This document shows positions 8,359-17,598 of a stretch of DNA of 51,074 bases, one piece after another. Each line of letters starts with the position of its first letter. Positions within the stretch are counted from its first letter, which is position 1. This DNA is from Affinundibacterium baiyunense. Lineage in GTDB: Bacteria; Pseudomonadota; Gammaproteobacteria; Burkholderiales; Burkholderiaceae_D. The notes beneath the pieces were generated by a model. The model saw nothing but the letters and a program-made list of their open reading frames with translations. It was not told the DNA's origin and made no database searches. The position numbers and the translations under genes were made by a program. The stretch lies in contig NZ_JAGSPM010000016.1 of the NCBI RefSeq assembly GCF_018139645.1, positions 1 to 51,074 of the forward strand, given 5' to 3'.

Positions 8359-9483
8359 ATGACGCAAGCAACTCTTAAAGTAACTCCCTTGAACGCAGCA
8401 CACCGTGCAGCCGGCGCGAAGATGGTTGATTTCGGCGGTTGGGATATGCCGGTGAACTACGGCTCCCAAATCGAAGAACATCACGCAGTCCGCACTGACG
8501 TTGGCATGTTCGACGTATCTCACATGTGCGTGGTTGATCTCAAAGGCGAGAATGTTCGCAGTTTCTTGCGCGGCCTGGTTGCTAACAATGTCGACAAATT
8601 ACAAGTTTCTGGCAAAGCGCTGTATTCAGCGATGTTAAAGCCAGAAGGCACAGTGATCGACGATTTGATCATCTACTTCATGAATGAAACTTGGTTCCGT
8701 TTGGTCGTCAATGCAGGCACAGCGGAAAAAGACGTCGCATGGATGAACGCGCACAATGCAGCAACCAATGCAGGTATTACTATCACGCAGCGTCGCGATG
8801 GCGCAAATGCATATGGTTTGATCGCGGTGCAAGGTCCAAACGCACGTGCAAAAGCTTGGGAAGTTTTGCCAGAAACCAAAGCTGCCAGCGCAGAAATGAA
8901 ACCATTTAATGCTGTGATCGTTGACAACACTTCCTTCGGTGAGGTGATGGTGGCGCGCACTGGTTATACAGGTGAAGACGGTTTTGAAATCGCAGTTTCC
9001 GCAGAACGCATCACTGATTTGTGGAATGCCTTGGCAGCCGCTGGAGTTAAGCCAGCAGGCTTGGGTGCACGTGATACTTTGCGTTTAGAAGCGGGTATGA
9101 ATTTGTACGGCCAAGATATGGATGAAACAGTCAATCCATTAAACGCTGGTTTAGCATGGACGATTGATCTGGTCGCAGATCGTGATTTCGTCGGCAAAAA
9201 AGCTTTGCAAGAACAGGGTCAAACACAGCAATTCCTAGGTTTGATTTTGCGTGAAAAAGGCGGCATTTTGCGCGCTCATCAAAAAGTCGTTACTCCACAT
9301 GGTGATGGCGAAATCACTAGCGGTACTTTCAGCCCAACTATGCAAGAAGCGATTGCATTGGCTCGTTTGCCGATGGGTGTAGCGATTGGTGACACAGTGC
9401 ATGTACAGATTCGTGATAAACAATTAGCAGCAACAGTGGTGAAACTGCCGTTTGTGCGTAACGGTAAGGTTTTGGTGGCTTAA
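8359..9483 (+). CDS. gcvT: Aminomethyltransferase, glycine cleavage system T protein
   Basis: A 374-residue T protein that moves the methylene group from aminomethyl-lipoyl H protein to tetrahydrofolate and releases ammonia. Family features include [18 protein letters not shown] at the N terminus, [17 protein letters not shown], and the conserved [12 protein letters not shown] segment with [17 protein letters not shown]. Length is full for the family. It is the first gene after the glycine riboswitch, and gcvH and gcvP follow on the same strand. The 133-base gap to gcvH holds a long palindrome, so downstream expression may be modulated there. Confidence 0.97.
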   Translation: MTQATLKVTPLNAAHRAAGAKMVDFGGWDMPVNYGSQIEEHHAVRTDVGMFDVSHMCVVDLKGENVRSFLRGLVANNVDKLQVSGKALYSAMLKPEGTVIDDLIIYFMNETWFRLVVNAGTAEKDVAWMNAHNAATNAGITITQRRDGANAYGLIAVQGPNARAKAWEVLPETKAASAEMKPFNAVIVDNTSFGEVMVARTGYTGEDGFEIAVSAERITDLWNALAAAGVKPAGLGARDTLRLEAGMNLYGQDMDETVNPLNAGLAWTIDLVADRDFVGKKALQEQGQTQQFLGLILREKGGILRAHQKVVTPHGDGEITSGTFSPTMQEAIALARLPMGVAIGDTVHVQIRDKQLAATVVKLPFVRNGKVLVA

Positions 9484-9489
9484 TTATTT

Positions 9490-9562
9490 TTTGCCGCAGA
9501 GGCGCTGAGTACGCAGAGTTTTTTGAAGTATTTCTCTGCGATCTCTGCTCCTCTGCGGCAAA
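9490..9562 (+). repeat. Long imperfect palindrome (repeat-like element) between gcvT and gcvH
   Basis: Two 29-base arms (9490-9518 and 9534-9562) are inverted copies with about four mismatches. Each starts from TTTGCCGCAGAGG and ends in CGCAGAG, with a 15-base loop. Within the arms the GCAGAG word recurs. Similar CTCTGCGGCAAA-type repeats are common in intergenic DNA of environmental proteobacteria, so this looks like a dispersed repeat, not a gcv-specific signal. T runs follow, so it could partly terminate transcription. Confidence 0.75.
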
Positions 9563-9616
9563 GGTTTTCGTTTTTTGCTTTTATAGATAATCAATTCAAA
9601 TTTTTTGGAGAACAAT

Positions 9617-9994
9617 ATGACAATTCCAGCAGATCGTAAATACACAGAATCCCACGAATGGGTACGCGTTGAAGCAGACGGCACAGTTTCCGTTGGCATT
9701 ACAGACTTCGCACAAGACGCACTGGGCGATATCGTTTTCGTGGACTTGCCAAAAGTCGGTGCAAGCTTGGCGGCTGGTAAAGATTGCTGCGTAATCGAAT
9801 CTGTTAAAGCAGCTGGCGACGTATACGCACCAGTGGCTGGTGAAGTTGTTGCGGTAAATGACGCAGTTGTGGATGAACCTGCTTCTATCAACACCGGCGC
9901 ATTTGACGCTTGGTTGTTCAAATTGAAGCCAGCAAATGCAGCAGATGTTGATGCGTTGATGTCTGCAGAAGCGTACGCAAAAAATATTGGTTGA
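9617..9994 (+). CDS. gcvH: Glycine cleavage system H protein
   Basis: A 125-residue lipoyl carrier protein that shuttles the aminomethyl group between P and T proteins and presents it to L protein. The lipoylated residue is Lys64 in VIESVKAAGD, the standard site. N-terminal TESHEWVRVE and GISDFAQDALGD-like GITDFAQDALGD are typical. GGAG at 9607-9610 sits six bases before the ATG at 9617 and fixes the start. An in-frame TTG at 9605 would place that ribosome site inside the gene. L protein (lpd) is not in the window. Confidence 0.97.
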   Translation: MTIPADRKYTESHEWVRVEADGTVSVGITDFAQDALGDIVFVDLPKVGASLAAGKDCCVIESVKAAGDVYAPVAGEVVAVNDAVVDEPASINTGAFDAWLFKLKPANAADVDALMSAEAYAKNIG

Positions 9995-10004
9995 GTTTTG
10001 AATA

Positions 10005-10166
10005 CCCCTCTCCCGTAAGCGGGAGAGGGGCAGGGGTGAGGGCGGTGTTTATTTGTGGGTTGTCCATGAATGAGATGCTAGCGTTTGATTTTAGAACTTC
10101 CTCGTTATTCATTTATATTTATTAAACCTCCCTCACCCTAACCCTCTCCCGCTTGCGGGAGAGGGG
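10005..10166 (+). repeat. REPIN-like pair of inverted REP-type hairpins between gcvH and gcvP
   Basis: Copy 1 (10005-10042) is a hairpin CCCCTCTCCCG / CGGGAGAGGGG followed by GGGGTGAGGG. Copy 2 (10130-10166) is its inverted partner: CCCTCACCC, then CCCTCTCCCG / CGGGAGAGGG. The copies face each other across 87 bases of unrelated sequence. Each carries the same palindrome and the same flanking GTGAGGG tag, which is the architecture of REP doublets. This CTCTCCCGC-type REP is widespread in Burkholderiales and other proteobacteria. No RAYT transposase gene is in the window. Confidence 0.8.
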
Positions 10167-10235
10167 ATAAAGCCACAGTCCTAACGGACGGCTGCTCCCA
10201 ATCGTTGAATTTTGTTTTACTACCCCAAAAATACC

Positions 10236-13115
10236 ATGACACGTACTAGCCTTTCCCAACTTGAGGCACATGATGCCTTTATCGCCCGTCATATCGGCCC
10301 ATCAGAAGCAGAACAAGCTGCTATGCTCAAAGTGTTGGGCTATGCGGATCGTACCGCTTTGATCGATGCGATTGTTCCAGCGAATATCCGTCGTAAAAAT
10401 GTTTTGCCTTTGGCGCAATTCACAGAAGCAAAATCTGAAACCGAAGCTTTGGCAACATTGAAGGCATTGGCGAGCAAAAATAAAGTGCTCAAGTCTTTCA
10501 TCGGCCAAGGCTATTACAACACGCACACGCCAGGCGTGATTTTGCGTAATATTTTTGAAAATCCAGCTTGGTACACGGCTTACACGCCATACCAACCAGA
10601 AATTTCTCAAGGTCGCTTAGAAGCGATTTTGAACTTCCAACAAGTCATCATGGACATGACAGGCATGGACATCGCGAATGCGTCTATGCTCGACGAAGGT
10701 ACAGCCGCTGCCGAAGCGATGACCTTGATCCAACGTGTTGGTAAATCAAACTCTAACGTGTTCTATGTAGCGCATGACGTCTTGCCGCAGACACGTGAAA
10801 TCATCGAAACACGTGCTAAACCTTTGGGCATAGAAGTGCGAACCTTGACAGGCAATGAAGCGATCGAAAACGAATGCTTCGGCGTACTCTTGCAATACCC
10901 AAGTGTCGACGGTGAAATCCGCGACTACCGCGAATTCACAGCTGCTGTCCATGCGAAAGGCGCGATGGTGATCGCTGCAGCTGATTTGTTGGCATTGACC
11001 TTAATCGAAGCGCCAGGTACTTGGGGTGCTGACGTTGTCGTCGGTAACAGCCAACGCTTTGGTGTGCCGCTCGGTTTCGGTGGTCCACACGCTGGTTACA
11101 TGGGCACTAAAGACGCATTCAAACGTTCTATGCCAGGTCGCTTGGTCGGTGTGACTGTCGATGCGCAAGGTAAGCAAGCTTACCGTTTGGCGTTGCAAAC
11201 ACGCGAGCAACATATCCGCCGCGAAAAAGCGACTTCCAACATCTGTACAGCGCAAGTATTGTTAGCAGTGATTGCGTCGATGTACGCGGTCTATCACGGC
11301 CCAGCAGGTTTGAAACAAATCGCACAACGTACACACCGTTTGACTGGCACTTTGGCTGCTGGTTTGAAACAAATGGGCGTTGCGATCGCTAACAGCTCTT
11401 TCTTCGATACATTGACAATCAATGTTGCTGATGCCGCAGCGGTACATGCAGCAGCGCAAGCGGCAGGTTATAACTTGCGTCAGATCAGTGCGACACAAGT
11501 TGGCGTGTCTTTGGATGAGACCACAACACGTGCAGACGTTGAAGCTTTGTGGGCTATCCTCGGTCAAGGCAAAGCAGCTCCAGCATTTGACGCGACTGAA
11601 GCAAGTGTGGCCAATGCCTTCCCAGCAGCATTGGCACGTACAACAAGCTACTTGACGCATCCAACGTTTAACCGTTACCACGCAGAACATGAAATGCTGC
11701 GTTACCTGCGCAGCTTGGCGGATAAAGACTTGGCGCTCGATCGCACTATGATCCCGCTCGGTTCATGCACGATGAAGCTGAATGCAACGTCTGAAATGAT
11801 TCCAGTGACATGGCCAGAGTTTTCGAACATTCACCCATTCGCACCAAACGATCAAACCATCGGCTATCGCGAAATGATTGATCAGTTAGAAGCGATGTTG
11901 TGTGCAGCGACAGGTTACGATGCAGTATCTCTGCAACCTAATGCGGGTTCACAAGGTGAGTACGCAGGTTTGTTAGTGATTCAGGCTTATCACCAATCTC
12001 GCGGTGAAGGTCATCGTAATATTTGCTTGATCCCATCTTCTGCACACGGTACTAACCCAGCTTCCGCATCGATGGTTGGCATGGAAGTGGTTGTGGTAGC
12101 TTGCGATGACAACGGAAACGTTGATTTGGCTGATTTGAAAGCGAAAGCTGAAAAACACAGTGCCAACTTGGCAGCAGCGATGGTAACTTACCCATCCACG
12201 CACGGTGTGTTTGAAGAAGGCATTCAAACTTTGTGCGAAATCGTTCATGCACACGGCGGTCAAGTGTATGTTGACGGCGCGAATATGAATGCGTTGGTCG
12301 GCGTAGCGGCTCCAGGTAAATTCGGTGGCGACGTTAGTCACTTGAACTTGCATAAAACTTTCTGTATTCCACACGGTGGTGGTGGACCAGGTGTTGGTCC
12401 AGTTGCAGTTGGCGCACACTTGGCAAAATTCTTGCCGAATCAACGCTCTAATGGTTATGTCCGTAGCGAATCTGGTATCTCTGCTGTGAGCGCGGCACCA
12501 TTTGGTTCTGCCTCCATTTTGCCGATCTCATGGATGTATATCGCCATGATGGGTGCAGAGGGCTTGAAAGCCGCGACAGAAACAGCGATTTTGGCAGCGA
12601 ACTACATCGCGAAGCGTTTGGCGCCACATTATCCCGTGCTGTACACAGGCCACGATGGCTTGGTTGCGCATGAATGTATTTTGGATTTGCGCCCATTGAC
12701 CGATGCAACAGGCATCTCCAATGAAGACGTGGCCAAGCGTTTGATCGACTTCGGCTTCCACGCGCCAACCATGAGCTTCCCAGTACCAGGCACATTGATG
12801 ATTGAGCCAACAGAAAGCGAATCACAAGCTGAGTTGGATCGTTTCATCGACGCGATGATCACGATTCGTGAAGAAATCGCTAAAGTAGCGAGTGGCGAAT
12901 TCGATGCTAAAGACAATCCACTTAAAAATGCACCGCATACTGCAGAAGTATTGGTTGCTAATGAATGGAATCATGCCTATGGCCGCGAAGTGGCAGCTTA
13001 TCCAGTCCCAGCTTTGCGTAAGCAAAAATACTGGGCACCAGTAGGTCGTGCTGATAACGTCTACGGTGATCGCAACTTGTTCTGCGCTTGTGTACCGATG
13101 AGCGATTACGAGTAA
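10236..13115 (+). CDS. gcvP: Glycine dehydrogenase (decarboxylating), glycine cleavage P protein
   Basis: A 959-residue single-chain P protein that decarboxylates glycine using PLP and loads the aminomethyl group on the H protein. The N-terminal half begins with ARHIGPS-like [13 protein letters not shown]. The C-terminal half holds the PLP Lys707 in [18 protein letters not shown], and [13 protein letters not shown] is conserved. The length matches the fused form of bacteria and mitochondria, not the split gcvPA/gcvPB. The start at ATG 10236 fits the family. An upstream TTG at 10212 is less likely. No Shine-Dalgarno sequence is visible before it. Confidence 0.97.
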   Translation: MTRTSLSQLEAHDAFIARHIGPSEAEQAAMLKVLGYADRTALIDAIVPANIRRKNVLPLAQFTEAKSETEALATLKALASKNKVLKSFIGQGYYNTHTPGVILRNIFENPAWYTAYTPYQPEISQGRLEAILNFQQVIMDMTGMDIANASMLDEGTAAAEAMTLIQRVGKSNSNVFYVAHDVLPQTREIIETRAKPLGIEVRTLTGNEAIENECFGVLLQYPSVDGEIRDYREFTAAVHAKGAMVIAAADLLALTLIEAPGTWGADVVVGNSQRFGVPLGFGGPHAGYMGTKDAFKRSMPGRLVGVTVDAQGKQAYRLALQTREQHIRREKATSNICTAQVLLAVIASMYAVYHGPAGLKQIAQRTHRLTGTLAAGLKQMGVAIANSSFFDTLTINVADAAAVHAAAQAAGYNLRQISATQVGVSLDETTTRADVEALWAILGQGKAAPAFDATEASVANAFPAALARTTSYLTHPTFNRYHAEHEMLRYLRSLADKDLALDRTMIPLGSCTMKLNATSEMIPVTWPEFSNIHPFAPNDQTIGYREMIDQLEAMLCAATGYDAVSLQPNAGSQGEYAGLLVIQAYHQSRGEGHRNICLIPSSAHGTNPASASMVGMEVVVVACDDNGNVDLADLKAKAEKHSANLAAAMVTYPSTHGVFEEGIQTLCEIVHAHGGQVYVDGANMNALVGVAAPGKFGGDVSHLNLHKTFCIPHGGGGPGVGPVAVGAHLAKFLPNQRSNGYVRSESGISAVSAAPFGSASILPISWMYIAMMGAEGLKAATETAILAANYIAKRLAPHYPVLYTGHDGLVAHECILDLRPLTDATGISNEDVAKRLIDFGFHAPTMSFPVPGTLMIEPTESESQAELDRFIDAMITIREEIAKVASGEFDAKDNPLKNAPHTAEVLVANEWNHAYGREVAAYPVPALRKQKYWAPVGRADNVYGDRNLFCACVPMSDYE

Positions 13116-13175
13116 AAAAGGTAGTAGAAATTACGACTCGCTTATGTACTAAATACACATAAGAAGTTGGCAAAG

Positions 13176-13207
13176 AGGACATGTGAGGTTTGCATGTCCT
13201 TTTTTTA
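13176..13207 (+). terminator. Intrinsic terminator of the gcv operon
   Basis: Stem AGGACATG (13176-13183) / CATGTCCT (13193-13200), then seven T. A weaker hairpin CTTATGT / ACATAAG precedes it at 13141-13163. Confidence 0.9.
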
Positions 13208-13751
13208 TGGTGATTTAAGTTGTAAATGCCATGCCTTGGAAACCCTTGTTAAATAAGCTTTTCCAAGATTCCTATCTGCGTAGCTTGATATATTCTGGCT
13301 TAGCCCAGGATGTGATTTCAAGTTACTTTAAACAGTAAATAGGCTAATCAGAATTGCTGTGTGGAATAGATTCATTTTTTTACCACACCATGCAAAATTT
13401 AAATATATTTGTATGTTTTAAATTTACTTAAAATTTGGATTTATTCCGTTCTGCAGATATTTTCTCTGTTTTTGTGAATGGCAAGATAATTTCGCAATTT
13501 AAATAAAAATATATCGTTGATATTCTTTAAATATATTTATAAGATGGCTTTGTCTTTGGATCTTTGACTGATCTCTTCGGGAGGGGAGTTAGTCAGCGTG
13601 ATTAGACTTGGGATTTATGTTAGACACATGAATCCTAAAAAAAGACAGACGGATGATTGCGTGCATGCGCAGCGCATACGTCAAAAGCTTGGTTTGATGA
13701 TGTTGCTTGTGTAAACGTCAAACCACCCATAACTAAAATATATAGGAGTCA
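13208..13751 (+). other. AT-rich noncoding stretch upstream of the collagenase gene
   Basis: About 540 bases without a convincing gene. It is markedly AT-rich between 13380 and 13550. Local structure includes a hairpin at about 13567-13597 (TGACT / AGTCA outer pairs around CTC-TTCG-GAG) and the inverted repeat GGTTTGA (13691-13697) / TCAAACC (13718-13724), which ends 18 bases before the collagenase ribosome site. It probably holds the collagenase promoter and leader. I cannot name a regulator site. Confidence 0.6.
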
Positions 13752-16025
13752 ATGATGTCATATTTACGAGTATCCATTCTCGCTGCTGGTTTGCTTGCAG
13801 CGAGTAGTAGTTGTTTAAGTTCAGCAGCGATACAGGATCATGCGCACGATCATCAAAAGAGAAAGCAAGCACCAAGGCCAATGCAGCGCGCTGAGTTGCC
13901 GCCTAGTGTTGAACAAACGAAGTTCAATTTACCTATTAGTAAAAGTGACAAGCAAAAACTTTTCAACAAATCAAGCCGCCAGAGTAGATCGCTGATACAA
14001 GCAGATAGTGCCAGCATGGCAGTAGCCACGCCGGACTGTAAAGATATGAACAAGCTTGCAAGCTACAGCGGTGCAGCTTTGGCGGACTATCTAGTGAACT
14101 TGCCAGATTATGAGTGTACTTATGGCTTGTTTTCGTTAACGCCGGCACAAGCTGCAACGGTCTATTCCGCTTCGAATTTGAACACGATTGTAAATCGTTT
14201 TAGCCAAGAGGCGAGTGCGTATAACGCAAGCAATATTCGTTTGGTGAATTTAGCACTTTATTTGCGAGCAGGTTTTTACTTAGCAAGTGGAAGCGTTATC
14301 CCTAAGCCGGCAACTAGTGTGGTCACTAACTTGCGCACGCCGATTCAGCAACTGGTTAATGGCAGCGCGCTCTATCAATCAAATACTGCTGGTTCGACTA
14401 CTGCTGGTGAAGTAATGAAGTTAATTACTAACTTGAACGATGAAGTTTTCTATTTGCCGAGTATGAAGACGGTGATTGAACGATTTACTAATACAGCGTC
14501 AAGCCCGAATGCAGCGAGTGCCTTATTGCAAGATTCTGCCGCAGGTGCCTTGACTGGTGCCTTGACTGTGTTTTTCTACGCACATTCACGTCCAGATGTG
14601 GGCACTGCGATGTTAAACCCTGTCTATTCGAGCACATTGAATAATTTTGTGGTCAACAATAAATCCGCGTTATTGAATTCTTCCGCAGCTTACCAATTAA
14701 AAGATACTGAGAATGAGGCATTTCGCTTTATGCAGTATCCGTCGCTGTTAGCAAACATTAAACCCATGGTCAAATATCAATTATCAACGTCTAGTATGAC
14801 AGGCGTTGATAGCGATTTGTGGCTTAATGCGGCGGTGGCAGTTGATTATTACGATAGCGCCAATTGTGCTGAATATGGCACTTGCGGTTATAAGACTCAG
14901 CTGGCGAATGCGGTATTAAAAACCAGTTATACCTGTAGCCCAACCATTAAGATTCGTGCGCAGGATATGACAAGTGCACAACTACAAGACTCATGCAATA
15001 TCTTAGCCGCTGAAGAAAATTATTTTCACAATATGTTGTTGACTAATCGTACGCCAGTAGCGAATGACAACAATAAGTCGCTGGAACTAGTTGTCTTTGA
15101 TGATTACGCTAACTATAACAAGTATGCGGGTGCGATTTATGATATCGCAACCGACAATGGTGGCATGTATTTAGAAGGTGATCCAGCAGATATCAATAAT
15201 CAAGCCCGATTTATCGCGCACGAGGCCTCATGGTTGCGTCCTACTTTTACCGTTTGGAATCTTGAACATGAGTATGTTCACTATCTTGATGGGCGATTCA
15301 ATTTATATGGCGATTTTGGTGAAAGTATTGCTAAACCAACTGTGTGGTGGATAGAGGGACTGGGAGAATATCTTTCCTACAAAAATAACTACCAAGCAGC
15401 AATTGATGCGGCGAAACCGGGAACTTACAAGTTGAGCACCATATTAGGAAATACTTATTCAATGTCTGACTATGTCACGCGCGCGTATCGTTGGGGTTAT
15501 ATGGCAGTGCGTTTTATGAATGAAAGGCACCGCAGTGATATCGATGCCATACTACCGAAATTACGCAGTGGCGATTATGCGGGATACCAGAATCATATCA
15601 ACGCAATTGGTACTCGATATGACGCAGAATTTGCATCTTGGGTGCAAACGGCTACTGTCAATGGTGAACCGCCGATGCCAACGCCACCAGTCGTTACTTT
15701 ACCTGCCTGTTCATCAAATTCTCAATTGGGTAAAAATTGTTCCATTCGGAACTTGTCATCAAGTACGCAAGCATACGTTTACATCATGTTGCCGGCTGGG
15801 GCAAAAAACTTAAAATTATTTACCAATGGTGGGACTGGAGACGTCGATCTCTATGTAAAAAAAGCGGCTTACCCAAGCACCAGCTCCTATGATGCAGCGT
15901 CATTGAAGGCGGGAAATAATGAGAGCGTATTTTTTGCCACCCCGAGTTCAGGAACTTGGTATTACATTGTGTTGAAGGCGAAGCAAGCTTTCACTGGAGT
16001 GAATATAAATGCCAGTTACGACTAG
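13752..16025 (+). CDS. Secreted M9-family collagenase with C-terminal PPC domain
   Basis: A 757-residue metallopeptidase with a signal peptide (about 1-26, ending CLSSAA). The N-terminal activator-like helical region covers about 95-400. The catalytic site is His506-Glu507-x-x-His510 (HEYVH), and the third zinc ligand is probably Glu535 in WWIEGLGEY, the layout of microbial collagenases. Residues about 645-757, after a Pro-rich linker, form a PPC (pre-peptidase C-terminal) domain with GGTGDVDLYV and GTWYYIVLKA. There is no PKD domain. AGGAG at 13742-13746 allows ATG 13752 or 13755. The predicted role is degradation of collagen-like or other extracellular protein. The real substrate is not known from sequence. 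Confidence 0.88.
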   Translation: MMSYLRVSILAAGLLAASSSCLSSAAIQDHAHDHQKRKQAPRPMQRAELPPSVEQTKFNLPISKSDKQKLFNKSSRQSRSLIQADSASMAVATPDCKDMNKLASYSGAALADYLVNLPDYECTYGLFSLTPAQAATVYSASNLNTIVNRFSQEASAYNASNIRLVNLALYLRAGFYLASGSVIPKPATSVVTNLRTPIQQLVNGSALYQSNTAGSTTAGEVMKLITNLNDEVFYLPSMKTVIERFTNTASSPNAASALLQDSAAGALTGALTVFFYAHSRPDVGTAMLNPVYSSTLNNFVVNNKSALLNSSAAYQLKDTENEAFRFMQYPSLLANIKPMVKYQLSTSSMTGVDSDLWLNAAVAVDYYDSANCAEYGTCGYKTQLANAVLKTSYTCSPTIKIRAQDMTSAQLQDSCNILAAEENYFHNMLLTNRTPVANDNNKSLELVVFDDYANYNKYAGAIYDIATDNGGMYLEGDPADINNQARFIAHEASWLRPTFTVWNLEHEYVHYLDGRFNLYGDFGESIAKPTVWWIEGLGEYLSYKNNYQAAIDAAKPGTYKLSTILGNTYSMSDYVTRAYRWGYMAVRFMNERHRSDIDAILPKLRSGDYAGYQNHINAIGTRYDAEFASWVQTATVNGEPPMPTPPVVTLPACSSNSQLGKNCSIRNLSSSTQAYVYIMLPAGAKNLKLFTNGGTGDVDLYVKKAAYPSTSSYDAASLKAGNNESVFFATPSSGTWYYIVLKAKQAFTGVNINASYD

Positions 16026-16074
16026 GCTTCAGCATTTATTCATCGCTACGCTTCCCTAGTGCGTGATGATTTTG

Positions 16075-16107
16075 CCGGACGAGTTTGATCGCTTGTCCGG
16101 TTTTTTT
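16075..16107 (+). terminator. Intrinsic terminator after the collagenase gene
   Basis: Stem CCGGAC (16075-16080) / GTCCGG (16095-16100), followed by seven T at 16101-16107. Confidence 0.85.
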
Positions 16108-16299
16108 ATGATCGATGTGATATCAAACAAGAGAATATATTTACGGTTGGCAATAAAATCTGATGAAATTTTGTGCAAAGCTATTGCTCTATGGAAAAAC
16201 TTTCTTTAGAATGTCGTCTGTTTCCATGTGGCAATCATTGTTTGATTTCTTGATCAAGTCTTCATGGGTTTCTCTCAATCTCTTTCCGGTGATCCGACT

Positions 16300-16632
16300 A
16301 TGAAAAAAATCGTATTGGCAGTTGCTTTGTTCAGTTCCGTATTGGCAGTCAATGCTGCAGAAGTTCCTATGGTAGAAAAACAGACTTGTGAAAAAGCTGT
16401 TTATCCTAAGTCTTCTTTGATGAACGAAGAAACTGGTACGGTTATGTTGTCCGTTCTAGTTGGTGCAGATGGTAACGTGGTTGATTCCAAAGTTGATCAA
16501 TCAAGCGGTTCAAAAGCACTTGATAAAGCTGCAGTTAAAATTTACGCTTCATGCAAATTTAAACCTGCGATCAAGGATGGCAAACCTCAGCAAGCTTGGG
16601 CAAAATTAGAGCACGTTTGGAGCTTGTCTTAA
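16300..16632 (+). CDS. Small exported TonB C-terminal domain protein
   Basis: A 110-residue protein: signal peptide (1-20, ending AVNAA), then one TonB C-terminal-type domain. The domain shows YPKSSLMNEETGTVMLSV, DGNVVDSKVDQSSGSKALD and FKPA, the usual signature of TonB/TolA-like C-terminal folds. It lacks the long Pro-rich spacer and the uncleaved membrane anchor of energy transducers, so it is probably a free periplasmic protein and not a working TonB. I use ATG 16300. The in-frame ATG at 16264 would add 12 residues ahead of the signal peptide. A terminator follows. The partner is unknown. Confidence 0.75.
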   Translation: MKKIVLAVALFSSVLAVNAAEVPMVEKQTCEKAVYPKSSLMNEETGTVMLSVLVGADGNVVDSKVDQSSGSKALDKAAVKIYASCKFKPAIKDGKPQQAWAKLEHVWSLS

Positions 16633-16655
16633 TTCTTTGCTGTTTGAGTTAGAAA

Positions 16656-16684
16656 AAAACGCGTTCATGAAACGCGTTTTTTTT
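16656..16684. terminator. Bidirectional intrinsic terminator between convergent genes
   Basis: Stem AACGCGTT (16658-16665) / AACGCGTT (16671-16678), flanked by an A run on the left and a T run on the right. It can serve both the TonB-like gene and the minus-strand DUF962 gene. Confidence 0.85.
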
Positions 16685-16747
16685 CGTCTTCTTCGTCTTT
16701 CGCGACCTTCTAGAAAGTGTCATGAAGCACTATAAATTTAAACAAAA

Positions 16748-17212
16748 CTAATACGGAAGTTTCCAGCGTCGATATAAGAAACTAATCACAAATAAAGGAC
16801 CAATTAAGAGGAAGCGTACATCTTCAAGAAATGACGGCTTTTTTCCTTCAATTTTGTGACCAATAAATTGAAAAATCCACGCAATGACAAAAGCGATAAT
16901 CGCGACTTGTAAAATCATTTGCTGTGGTAGGTACCACAGAAACACTAACATCGCAGCAGCCATCAAACTCATACCTACCGCAAAACCGACAGACAGACTT
17001 AGGTAATACAGCAAAGCCGCCGCCGTTACCGCTAGTGCTATGCTTGGATGTATGCTCCAGACCAAAGCCAACACAGTCCACATGATCACAGGTACACAAA
17101 TAAAGTGAATAACTTCATTGGTTGGATTGCGATGACTTTCTGCATATTGATTCAGCAGCAGCTCAACTTTTCTAGCAGAGGGAGGGATTTCTGTTGATTG
17201 TATGGTTTGCAT
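16748..17212 (-). CDS. DUF962 / Mpo1-like membrane protein
   Basis: A 154-residue protein with the DUF962 signature: YAESHRNPTNEVIHFICVP at residues 23-41 and WIFQFIGHKIEGKKPSF near the C terminus, with conserved His residues between hydrophobic helices. Four to five membrane segments are likely. The yeast member Mpo1 is an iron-dependent dioxygenase of 2-hydroxy fatty acid alpha-oxidation, and the conserved His set here fits metal binding. Activity in bacteria is inference. I choose the start at 17212 because GGAG lies just upstream. An in-frame start at 17278 would add a 22-residue, Cys-containing leader unlike the family. It converges with the TonB-like gene. Confidence 0.8.
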   Translation of the reverse strand: MQTIQSTEIPPSARKVELLLNQYAESHRNPTNEVIHFICVPVIMWTVLALVWSIHPSIALAVTAAALLYYLSLSVGFAVGMSLMAAAMLVFLWYLPQQMILQVAIIAFVIAWIFQFIGHKIEGKKPSFLEDVRFLLIGPLFVISFLYRRWKLPY

Positions 17213-17444
17213 TTTTTTTCTCCGTGAACAAATGCATTTAGGGTAAAACAAATTTGTTCTCGGCGATATTTCATTCACTTTGTTTCTATGGAAAACAACA
17301 GAGTGTGCACTCTAATTTTTATCGATTTTATGTCTATTTCTTGAAGTCTATTGATTGCAGAAAACATGATATCTGCTTGAAGATTGTCGATTTATGTATG
17401 CGTATACCAAATAGATTCATTCAACGTTGCGATTGTGAATAATG

Positions 17445-17485
17445 AAAATGCGACACACCAAGTCTATTTGGTATGCCGCATTTTT
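17445..17485. terminator. Bidirectional hairpin terminator in the DUF962-lexA gap
   Basis: AAAATGCG plus ACCAA on the left pairs with TTGGT plus CGCATTTT on the right (about 15 of 17 positions), with T runs on both strands. It lies about 115 bases past the lexA stop. The rest of 17213-17598 shows no gene. Confidence 0.65.
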
Positions 17486-17598
17486 GGTATTTTTATTTAG
17501 CGATTTATGTTTGAGTCTTTCAGAGATTGTCTGGTGTGCCTTATCGCCACTGTGCTCTAGATTTGCTTACTCTCACTCAGCTTTTTTTGGGGGAGTTA

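Noticed and set aside
11262..12443. Long minus-strand frames inside gcvP
   Set aside because: They are antisense to highly conserved gcvP codons, rich in Cys and Trp, without ribosome sites.
13231..13338. A 35-codon frame starting MPWKPLLNKLF after the gcv terminator
   Set aside because: No ribosome site, no recognisable family, and frames of this length arise by chance in such a long gap.
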